DNA of 64,000 nt from Bernardetia sp. ABR2-2B. Its GTDB lineage: Bacteria; Bacteroidota; Bacteroidia; Cytophagales; Bernardetiaceae. Of the stretch, positions 18,140-24,934 are shown one piece after another. Location of the stretch: positions 1,511,001 through 1,575,000 of the forward strand of contig NZ_CP147020.1 of the NCBI RefSeq assembly GCF_037126435.1, read 5' to 3'. Position numbers and translations under genes: made by a program. The notes under the pieces were generated by a model. That model did no database searches and was not told the DNA's origin. It worked only from the letters and a program-made list of their open reading frames with translations. The number at the start of each line of letters is the position of its first letter. The stretch's first letter is position 1.

Positions 18140-18790
18140 CTATTCTTTGGCAGTTTTCAACAAGTCAGAAAGTTCATTTTGAGTATGCTGTGTCTTATCT
18201 TTTGCATACCAACCGTGTAAAGATTCTGAAAAAGCCTTAAAATCTTCTAATTCTGGGTTTTCTTTTACTTTTTGTTTGTAATCTACAACTAATTTTTGTG
18301 CCTCGGCTGGTCTTGCCCCCCAAGAACCAATTATTTTTAATTGCTTCGTATTTTCTGTATTTTGTTCTTCTTTTATAAAAAGAAGTTTTGGAATCGCTCT
18401 CCCTCCATTTGTCAGAAAGCTATCTATTAAATCTGGGTTTTCATCTCTCAAAAGAAAACTAATTTCTAAATTTCCACCTGCTTCCTCTGCAATTTTATTC
18501 ATTACAGGGATAATTTGAGCAGCATCTCCACACCAACTTTCTGTAAGAACAACCCAATAAAATTTTGTATCAGAAGGCAAACTTGCCAAAGCTTGTTGTA
18601 TATTCTCATTTACTTTTGTTGTCTTGTCAAGTCTATTCATACGATACATATTCATATTCGTATATTCCAAAATTTCTGGTCGATTATCGCCATTTGTGGT
18701 AGTGCCTTTCTCTAAAAGTTCTTGTCCAAGTGTTCGGTATTCTTGATAAGATATTGATTTTTCTAAATAGCTTTTATCTAAATAGTCCAT
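18140..18790 (-). CDS. Thioredoxin-like protein with a WCGD motif
   Basis: A cytosolic 216-residue protein of the bacterial thioredoxin_9-like group. The strand-turn segment FYWVVLTESWCGDAAQIIPVMNKIA near residues 77-101 places a single cysteine where thioredoxins have CxxC; the second cysteine is replaced by alanine (CGDA). The cis-proline region is RAIPKLLF near residues 131-138. The N-terminal ~70 residues are a helical extension. With one cysteine it is unlikely to be a general disulfide reductase; peroxidase-like or binding roles are possible. No other cysteine is conserved nearby. It is divergently oriented from the duplicated region at 18.9-19.3 kb. Confidence 0.85.
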   Translation of the reverse strand: MDYLDKSYLEKSISYQEYRTLGQELLEKGTTTNGDNRPEILEYTNMNMYRMNRLDKTTKVNENIQQALASLPSDTKFYWVVLTESWCGDAAQIIPVMNKIAEEAGGNLEISFLLRDENPDLIDSFLTNGGRAIPKLLFIKEEQNTENTKQLKIIGSWGARPAEAQKLVVDYKQKVKENPELEDFKAFSESLHGWYAKDKTQHTQNELSDLLKTAKE

Positions 18791-18887
18791 AATGAGTGAA
18801 TTATGTTTTAATTAATATGAATAAATGTTGATATGTTTGTATATAGTCTAATACGTAATAACTTTAGTTTTTGTTTTGATTATTTTT

Positions 18888-18928
18888 CAAACTGATTTTT
18901 TAGCAAGAGATAATTATTTTGTATCTTA
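18888..18928 (+). repeat. First copy of the promoter-region repeat
   Basis: This 41-base segment, running from CAAACTGATTTTTTAGC to TTTTGTATCTTA, is identical to 19205-19245. Its second half (ATAATTATTTTGTATCTTA) also recurs at 19112. The TTATTTTG resembles a -7 element. Confidence 0.85.
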
Positions 18929-19006
18929 TTTGAAGTTATTTAAGAATAAGAAAACTGTGTCCTATATGTTACAAAATATAAAGTAGGAATTATTTTTACG
19001 TAAAAG

Positions 19007-19095
19007 TAGGTCAGTCCCAAAGGGCAGACCGTTTAGTGGAAACTAAAAACATCTGAAATATCACTACAAATGGTCTGCTCTACGAGACTGACCTA
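19007..19095. repeat. Nested palindromic element
   Basis: Three inverted repeats nest inside each other: TAGGTCAGTC/GACTGACCTA (19007-19016 with 19086-19095), GCAGACC/GGTCTGC (19024-19030 with 19072-19078), and GTTTAGT-ggaa-ACTAAA near 19031-19048. The element sits between copies of the duplicated promoter region and carries no frame, so it could be a mobile palindrome or a folded RNA. No terminal direct repeat could be proven. Confidence 0.75.
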
Positions 19096-19111
19096 TATAG
19101 AAATACATCAA

Positions 19112-19322
19112 ATAATTATTTTGTATCTTATCTATTATGAAAAACTAATCATCAAATATTTTATAAAATGAATAATCAAGAACAAAGGCAAAGAGAGTTT
19201 GTAGCAAACTGATTTTTTAGCAAGAGATAATTATTTTGTATCTTAATCTACTGTGAAAAACTAATCATCAAATATTTTATAAAATGAATAATCAAGAACA
19301 AAGGCAAAGAGAGTTTGTAGCA
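19112..19322 (+). repeat. Tandem duplication of promoter and first codons
   Basis: Bases 19112-19206 recur at 19227-19322 with a few substitutions and one inserted base. The unit holds ATAATTATTTTGTATCTTA, the leader and the first 13 codons of the gene that starts at 19284. The offset at the start codons is 116 bases. Confidence 0.9.
19168..19212 (+). pseudogene. Decoy duplicate of the 5' end of the following gene
   Basis: An ATG with the same leader as the real gene opens a frame of 14 residues (MNNQEQRQREFVAN) and stops at TGA 19210-19212, where the duplication junction lies. The first 13 residues are identical to those of the gene at 19284. It may be translated as a short leader peptide, or it is just debris. 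Confidence 0.7.
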
Positions 19323-20696
19323 AAACTATTAGCTCTTCAGCAGAAGAGACAAGATAAACCTCTTTCGAAAGATGAACAGCAAGAAATTGCTTCTCAAATT
19401 GGGCTTTCTGATGCTGATTGGCAGGTAGTACAGGATACGTATAAAGCGCATTTGTTGCGTGGGCAAGGTTTTTTGAAACATCAAAATTACGATGATGCTA
19501 TTATAGAATTAGAACAAGCAAATGTTTTGGATTATAATTCTATCGAAACAACAGCTATTTTGGCAAAAGCACATTTTGATCGTTTTGGAGAATATTCTGA
19601 TGAAAAAGACAAACAAGCAGCTATTTCATACAGTAAAATTTGTCTGAATCAAAACCCTAGTCATACGCCCTCTCTCAAGATGATTTCGGATTTGAAACGC
19701 AAACCAAAGAAGAGACATACCAATACGGTTATTAAAAAAAAATCTCCTCTTGAGAGAAATTTATTTATAATCATTCCCTCAATTCTTGTCTTTGGTATTT
19801 TGTTTTTCTTTTTTTTTAATTCTTCTCAAAGCCATCAAAACGATGAATTTCCAATTCTAGAAACACCTACTAGTCCAATATCAAATATAGAAACAGAAGA
19901 GGTAAAAGAAATAGCTTCTGATTATCCTATCAAAAACACAGAAAACAATGTTATAGATTTTAATGCAAATGAATACGAAATTCCTGTTGAAATTGTAGAT
20001 GCAAAACTAAAAAATTTGGAATGGCAAACAGAAAGTGCGCTCGCTACAAAATACAATGACAGCTATAAAGTAGAAATAATTGGAGATTTTTTGGTAAAAA
20101 ATGCTGAAATCAATGCGCTAAAAATAAAATTAGAAATTTTTGATAATACAGGAGAGTTGGTTAAGACAAGTTATGAAGAAGTTGTAAGAGACTCAGATAT
20201 GACATTGAGAAAAAATGATTTGATTCCATTTCAAGTTATGAAATATGAAAAAACAGAAGCTCCAAAAGTAGCCAAAATAGTATTATCTTCTTCTGTAATT
20301 GACCAAGAAGAATTGAGTACAGTATTAGATTATGAAGTTTCTCCAAAAATACCTGTAAGCTGGGCGCAAAAACAACCTAAAAATACAGATATTCAGCTCA
20401 GAGAAAGAGAAAGTAATTTTTCAGATGGCATTATTGGAAGTGCTTATCATCGCATTACTTTAGAAATTGAGAATACAGGAAATACATCAATTTCTCTTCT
20501 CAAATTTCAGTTTAGTTGGTTTGATTCTTCTAAAAAACTATTGGGAACAGAAGTTAGATATGGAGTTTCGGGTTCGACTTCAAAGCTCAAACGAAATCAA
20601 ACACGTATTTTGAGTACGACTATGGAAGTTCCGAAAGTAAAAAAATCAGAGTTATCAAAACTTACTTATAAAGTAGAAGTTATAGAAGTGAGATAA
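19284..20696 (+). CDS. Membrane-anchored TPR-containing hypothetical protein
   Basis: The 470-residue protein has a cytosolic N-terminal part (about 1-150) that begins with a charged helical region and continues with two TPR-like helical pairs (HLLRGQGFLKHQNYDDAIIELEQANVLD and the following EAAILAKAHF-like segment). A basic stretch precedes one membrane helix near residues 157-176 (LFIIIPSILVFGILFFFFFN). The remaining ~290 residues would be periplasmic and read as two beta-rich repeats (NAEINALKIKLEIFDNTGELV and HRITLEIENTGNTSISLLKF), resembling FxLYD-type domains. Function unknown. Its promoter region and first codons are duplicated upstream. The next gene starts 33 bases downstream and is probably cotranscribed. 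Confidence 0.8.
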   Translation: MNNQEQRQREFVAKLLALQQKRQDKPLSKDEQQEIASQIGLSDADWQVVQDTYKAHLLRGQGFLKHQNYDDAIIELEQANVLDYNSIETTAILAKAHFDRFGEYSDEKDKQAAISYSKICLNQNPSHTPSLKMISDLKRKPKKRHTNTVIKKKSPLERNLFIIIPSILVFGILFFFFFNSSQSHQNDEFPILETPTSPISNIETEEVKEIASDYPIKNTENNVIDFNANEYEIPVEIVDAKLKNLEWQTESALATKYNDSYKVEIIGDFLVKNAEINALKIKLEIFDNTGELVKTSYEEVVRDSDMTLRKNDLIPFQVMKYEKTEAPKVAKIVLSSSVIDQEELSTVLDYEVSPKIPVSWAQKQPKNTDIQLRERESNFSDGIIGSAYHRITLEIENTGNTSISLLKFQFSWFDSSKKLLGTEVRYGVSGSTSKLKRNQTRILSTTMEVPKVKKSELSKLTYKVEVIEVR

Positions 20697-20729
20697 TATT
20701 CTAATTATACATTTTTGAATTTTTATTCT

Positions 20730-21428
20730 ATGAAATCAAACTTTGCTGTCTTTATTATTTGTAATCTGTTTTTGTTGGCTTGTCAAAATTCTAATCAAAA
20801 GAATGCACAAGAATCAGAAAAACCTCAAAATGCTGTTCCCATTACTTTTACTGAAAGATATGACGATACAGTAAATAAGGAAATAGAAAAAGCCAAAACT
20901 CAACCAAAAAATTCTATTCTATTGGGTTTTGAATTGGGAATGAATGAAGAGGAGTACAAATTAAGATTTGATGAATTGATAAAGCAAAGCATATTGAAGC
21001 CACTAGTTGAGTTTGAAGAAAATTCAAAATTCGTTTCATTATCAGCTGACACAACAGGTTTTTTTTATCCTTTAGAAATAGAAAATGAATTTTATCCTTT
21101 ACATTTTGTGCCTACTTTCAAAGGTAAAAAATTGAGTTCGATTTCTGCCAAAATTGAAACAAAATTAGGCGATAAGAAAACAGAAACTTTGTATGAAAAT
21201 TTAGTAGAACTTTATACCAAAAAATATGGAGATGATTATTTGGAAAAAGTAAATATGTATAAACCAAATGATTTTATTTGGATAGATTCGAATAGACATA
21301 TTAACTTGTTAGTCAGTTTTTCATCTATTCAAATCGATTATAGTGATATAATGAAAATGAATATAAATTTAGCAAAAGGAGAAAAGAAAAAGGAAGAGAA
21401 CAAGTCTTCTTCCTTAGATGATATTTAA
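20730..21428 (+). CDS. Hypothetical lipoprotein
   Basis: The ATG at 20730 is preferred because it starts a lipoprotein signal (MKSNFAVFIICNLFLLACQ) with lipobox LLAC; a TTG at 20715 is in frame. After lipidation the protein would be about 215 residues attached to a membrane. The body contains two FYPL/EFYPLHF-type aromatic strands near residues 110-130 and ends in a low-complexity KKKEENKSSS tail. I do not recognise a family. It follows the TPR protein by 33 bases. Its stop overlaps that of the convergent gene by four bases (21425-21428). Confidence 0.72.
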   Translation: MKSNFAVFIICNLFLLACQNSNQKNAQESEKPQNAVPITFTERYDDTVNKEIEKAKTQPKNSILLGFELGMNEEEYKLRFDELIKQSILKPLVEFEENSKFVSLSADTTGFFYPLEIENEFYPLHFVPTFKGKKLSSISAKIETKLGDKKTETLYENLVELYTKKYGDDYLEKVNMYKPNDFIWIDSNRHINLLVSFSSIQIDYSDIMKMNINLAKGEKKKEENKSSSLDDI

Positions 21429-23533
21429 AACAAAGAAAATCTAGATTCTTCGCCATCTTTGTAGCGTTTTCGTTCTTTTATTTTTCCATCTTTATCATAA
21501 AAACGCCATTTTCCATCTCTTCTATCATTTTTATAATAGCCTTCTATAATTAGTTTTCCTGCCTTAAATTCACGATAAATACCATCTTTTATAGTTCCTT
21601 TTACTTCATATTCGTAACGAGTATCTTCTTGACTTCGGACAATCAAACGACGTTCTGCATTATTTTTATCAAGTTCAATCAGTTCGGATTCTGGAATGGT
21701 TTGAAGCTCTTCGAAGAGGTCTATTTTTTCTTCTGACCCAAACATTTTTTCTAAAATATTTTTGCTATTGAGTTGCTTGAGTAATTCTTTACGGTTTTCT
21801 TGAGCAAGTTTATAGTCTTCTCTCACTTTTAGAGGATTTTGATAGACAGTAACTAAGCGAGTATCATAAAAATTAGTTTCATCTCTACGAAGTTGAAACC
21901 CCCAATGAGGTTGAGAAATTATATAATCTTGATTTTCTACCATTGTTTTCCATGTTTCTGGGCTTACCGAACGCTTTAATGTTTTGAAGGCAACAGGCAT
22001 ATTTATATAGGCAAAAAAGTTAGAATTATCGTCTTCAAATTCTTTAAAAAAGTTTTGAAAAGAGGCTGATTTAGCTAGTGTAAGTCCCATTTCATAATCA
22101 TCAATTAAGTTTTTTAGTGTTTTGGGACTATTGCTAAAAATCACGTAATCTTCAATAAAAGTAAAATAAGGCTTATCGATTTTCTCAAAATATTTTCCCA
22201 TCACGAGTTTGAAAAAACCTTTTACGGCAAGCATACTAATTTTGTGTCCTTTATGTTCTGAAACTACTACTTTTACAGGCGTTCGCTTTCGTATTTTTTC
22301 TCCAATAAATTCTAGCTGTGCTGTTGCTTCCGAAATAGATTTTGTCTTCAAAACAAGAGCATATTCATCGTTTTTATCAACTGCTGCTGTTTTCTCGCTC
22401 TGAATGATTGCCATTTCTGAACCAATCCAAGAGAAAAAATTATCCCGAACACTTATATCTAAAAGTCTTTCGACAGTATTTATTTGATTTTGATATTCTT
22501 GATATGCTTCTTCATCTCGCTGCAAAACCTCTGTAAATTTATCATAATAGGTCAAAAAATCATCAAAATTGACACTAAAATAAAATGCCGAACGCTGTGG
22601 AACAACTCTAGCAGCAGTAATATCACTACTTCCAGAACGTAAAAGCGCACGTACGTGAGAAGGAACAGAATCATTAATGACTGTCGTTCCGACCATTCGG
22701 ACAATTGTAGAAGCATTTTCATCGTCATCATCGCCTACCTGCTCCAAGTCCAAATTTAGTCCTGAGAAAAACAGAGCTTCTGAAATATCATTCAGATATT
22801 CATTTGACTCATCCATATAAAGCCCAAAAAATTCATCAGCTAAATCATAATTAATAAATAAATTTCCTAGATTTTTTGATGAAGTTTTTGACATAACTTT
22901 TTTGAAACGACGGTTATTTTCAAAGTTATTTGGATTTTCTCGCTCATCTAAGGCAGCTTCTATCAAAGCAGGAGTTTGAGAACATAAAAGCAAATGCTGA
23001 CGAATAGAAATTGCCCATTGAGAATTATCCGTTGTGTTTTTTATCAAATAAATACGATTCCCTTTGTATTCATATTTAGAAGAATCTTCTACGCTGCTCA
23101 TAAATTTTCCAATATTTTTTTCTAAAAATGAAGGAATTTCTCGTTTCAAATCTACAATAAATAGAAAATCGTAATCCCCTTGTTTGTGGATATGTGAAGA
23201 GACAAGCACTTGTCTTTTTCCAAGAAAATCAAAAATTTCTCTATTTTGATGAATCATTGTATCTAAAGAAATGGCATCTTTTGTAAGCTCTCCGAAATAA
23301 GGCTGTGTTTGCAAATGTTTCCAAAGCTTCGAACTACTGATTTCTTCCCAGCTATCAACAGGTTCGTCAGTTTCTAAAATATACATCGCACTTGAAGGAA
23401 CATAACTAAAAGGATCAAGTGAAATAATCGGAATGCCTCTATACATCCAAAAAGCCAAAAGCCCCAAGATGAGAATAGCAAAAAAGCCAAGTACATATAA
23501 AAAACGGCGAAAAAATACTTTAAAAGTGTCCAT
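21425..23533 (-). CDS. Membrane-anchored DUF3352-like protein with C-terminal MORN_2 repeats
   Basis: A 702-residue protein. An N-terminal membrane anchor (residues ~8-30, FLYVLGFFAILILGLLAFWMY) is followed by a large extracytoplasmic region whose start (ISLDPFSYVPSSAMYILETDEPVDSWEEI) matches Bacteroidota DUF3352-type proteins, where alternating segments describe residual structures such as LVSSHIHKQGDYDFLFIVDL. The last ~70 residues contain two or three YwqK/MORN_2-type units (GIYREFKAGKLIIEGYYKN, RRDGKWRFYDKDGK), the same module as the protein at the left edge of the window. No enzyme motif is visible. The gene faces the lipoprotein gene and their stop codons overlap. Confidence 0.75.
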   Translation of the reverse strand: MDTFKVFFRRFLYVLGFFAILILGLLAFWMYRGIPIISLDPFSYVPSSAMYILETDEPVDSWEEISSSKLWKHLQTQPYFGELTKDAISLDTMIHQNREIFDFLGKRQVLVSSHIHKQGDYDFLFIVDLKREIPSFLEKNIGKFMSSVEDSSKYEYKGNRIYLIKNTTDNSQWAISIRQHLLLCSQTPALIEAALDERENPNNFENNRRFKKVMSKTSSKNLGNLFINYDLADEFFGLYMDESNEYLNDISEALFFSGLNLDLEQVGDDDDENASTIVRMVGTTVINDSVPSHVRALLRSGSSDITAARVVPQRSAFYFSVNFDDFLTYYDKFTEVLQRDEEAYQEYQNQINTVERLLDISVRDNFFSWIGSEMAIIQSEKTAAVDKNDEYALVLKTKSISEATAQLEFIGEKIRKRTPVKVVVSEHKGHKISMLAVKGFFKLVMGKYFEKIDKPYFTFIEDYVIFSNSPKTLKNLIDDYEMGLTLAKSASFQNFFKEFEDDNSNFFAYINMPVAFKTLKRSVSPETWKTMVENQDYIISQPHWGFQLRRDETNFYDTRLVTVYQNPLKVREDYKLAQENRKELLKQLNSKNILEKMFGSEEKIDLFEELQTIPESELIELDKNNAERRLIVRSQEDTRYEYEVKGTIKDGIYREFKAGKLIIEGYYKNDRRDGKWRFYDKDGKIKERKRYKDGEESRFSLF

Positions 23534-23844
23534 ATGCTAATTACGAATTAAAAATTACGAAATGAATATTCAGCGCAGCTAATTACGAATTAATGCAGTG
23601 ACTAGAATGCCAACTGTATCACTTTACCTACCTTCGTTTTTAAATCTCTGAGAAAAATACTTTTGATTTGTTTAAATTATCTCTTCTTATAAAAATACGA
23701 AAATCAAATTTGTTTTCTAATTTTCTATCAAATTAAAAATAAACTATCATTAGGGATTGATTTTGATTAAATTCGTGTTTATAGAAGAAACCAACTAAAG
23801 TTTGGTTTGATTTATTATTTTAATTTACCTAGAAAAAAGTAAAG
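23534..23844. other. Intergenic region with short repeats and a hairpin
   Basis: The region holds three ATTACGAA(TTA) words at 23537-23592 and a palindrome AAACCAACTAAAGTTTGGTTT at 23788-23808 whose centre ACTAAAGT is shared with the hairpin at 16434-16451. It separates divergent genes. No consensus promoter is clear. Confidence 0.6.
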
Positions 23845-24303
23845 ATGACAACTTTAAAAGAAAAAGTAGAAAGCGAAATGAAAGTCGCTATGCGTGCAAA
23901 AGAAACAACAAAATTGACAGCTCTTCGTGCTATCAAATCAGCTATTCTGTTAGCTCAAACTGAAAAAGGAAGCACTTCAGAAGCTCTTTCAGAACAACAA
24001 GAATTAGATATTTTATTAAAACAAGCCAAACAAAGACGTGAATCTTTAGCACTTTATGAGCAGGAAGGAAGAACAGAACTTGCTGAAACCGAAAAAGCCG
24101 AATTAGAAGTCATCGAAAAATTCTTACCTCAAATGCTTTCAGAAGAAGAAGTAAAAGTAAGAGTAGAGAAAATTTTGGCTGGAATGGGCGAAGTTACACC
24201 TCAACAAATGGGAAAGGTAATGGGCGCAGCTATCAAAGAACTAGGTACAGAAGCCGAAAAACAAACAATTGCTAAAGTAGTAAAGGAATTGATTAATAAA
24301 TAA
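23845..24303 (+). CDS. GatB/YqeY domain protein
   Basis: A cytosolic 152-residue protein made of the YqeY domain. Seen features are MTTLKEKVESEMKVAMRAKETTKLTALRAIKSAI at the start, the central QAKQRRESLALYEQEGRTELAETEKAELEVIEKFLPQ block and the C-terminal GKVMGAAIKEL...AKVVKELI helix, all typical of the family. The domain also forms the tail of GatB, the tRNA amidotransferase subunit, and is thought to bind tRNA. The free-standing protein has no proven activity; a tRNA-related role is inference. The stop is followed after five bases by a seven-fold ATTACGG array. Confidence 0.9.
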   Translation: MTTLKEKVESEMKVAMRAKETTKLTALRAIKSAILLAQTEKGSTSEALSEQQELDILLKQAKQRRESLALYEQEGRTELAETEKAELEVIEKFLPQMLSEEEVKVRVEKILAGMGEVTPQQMGKVMGAAIKELGTEAEKQTIAKVVKELINK

Positions 24304-24307
24304 ATCG

Positions 24308-24356
24308 ATTACGGATTACGGATTACGGATTACGGATTACGGATTACGGATTACGG
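24308..24356. repeat. Heptanucleotide microsatellite, (ATTACGG)7
   Basis: Seven perfect uninterrupted copies of ATTACGG lie just after the yqeY stop codon. The unit is related to the ATTACGAATTA words found elsewhere in the window. Confidence 0.95.
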
Positions 24357-24415
24357 AATGAGTACAATTCATTACAATTTTACAAACGTAATTCATTTAA
24401 TATATATAATTATTT

Positions 24416-24439
24416 AACCCACGAGCTTACTTGTGGGTT
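24416..24439. terminator. Terminator between yqeY and dctQ-like genes
   Basis: AACCCAC (24416-24422) pairs with GTGGGTT (24433-24439), with AG/CT continuing inside, followed by TATTTTTTTG. It can end the plus-strand transcript; the left side has only AATTATTT for the opposite direction. Confidence 0.75.
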
Positions 24440-24931
24440 TTATTTTTTTGTTAAAATAAAAAAACTCTTCAAAACTAAACTAATGGCTTGTAAAAAAAGA
24501 AGTCCAAAACCAATTACTATAAAACTCTTTACAATAAAACGAGCAGGTAATCCACCAGGGTCTGGCGAACCTTCTGATAATCTAAAGGCAAATTCTGTAT
24601 AAGGAATCCCACCTTTTATAACAACGAAGCAAAAAGGCAGAAGGAAAAAAAATGTTCCTAAAAGATTGACTAGAGCTTTATTTTTTTCTGAAAAACGAGC
24701 ATAAAAAACATCTACACGAACATGTTTATCATCTTTCAAGGTATAAGCAGCTCCAACAAGAAAGAAAAAAGAAAAAATATGCCATTCTAATTCTGATAAA
24801 AAAGCACTACTAAAACCAATTGTATAACGCAAAATTACGTCAATACAAACCAAAAGCACCAAAACAGAGGCAAACCATTGAGTGAGTTCGCCTATTTTAT
24901 CAATGATAGTATCTATTGTTTTTATTACCAT
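24440..24931 (-). CDS. TRAP transporter small permease (DctQ-like)
   Basis: An inner-membrane protein of 163 residues with four helices (about 15-35, 48-65, 85-110 and 130-155). The signature elements of TRAP small subunits are present: VDVILRYTIGFSSAFLSELEWHIFSFFFLVGAAYTLKDDKHVRVDVFYARFS, with the conserved R, E and HVRVD positions. Small permeases normally work with a 12-helix DctM permease and a periplasmic DctP binding protein. Neither gene is in this window. The start is 3 bases after the stop of the SLC12-type transporter, so these two are cotranscribed, which is an unusual pairing. Confidence 0.88.
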   Translation of the reverse strand: MVIKTIDTIIDKIGELTQWFASVLVLLVCIDVILRYTIGFSSAFLSELEWHIFSFFFLVGAAYTLKDDKHVRVDVFYARFSEKNKALVNLLGTFFFLLPFCFVVIKGGIPYTEFAFRLSEGSPDPGGLPARFIVKSFIVIGFGLLFLQAISLVLKSFFILTKK

Positions 24932-24934
24932 TTA

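Noticed and set aside
24308-24356. CRISPR array
   Set aside because: The repeat unit is seven bases with no spacers; it is a microsatellite, and no cas gene is present.
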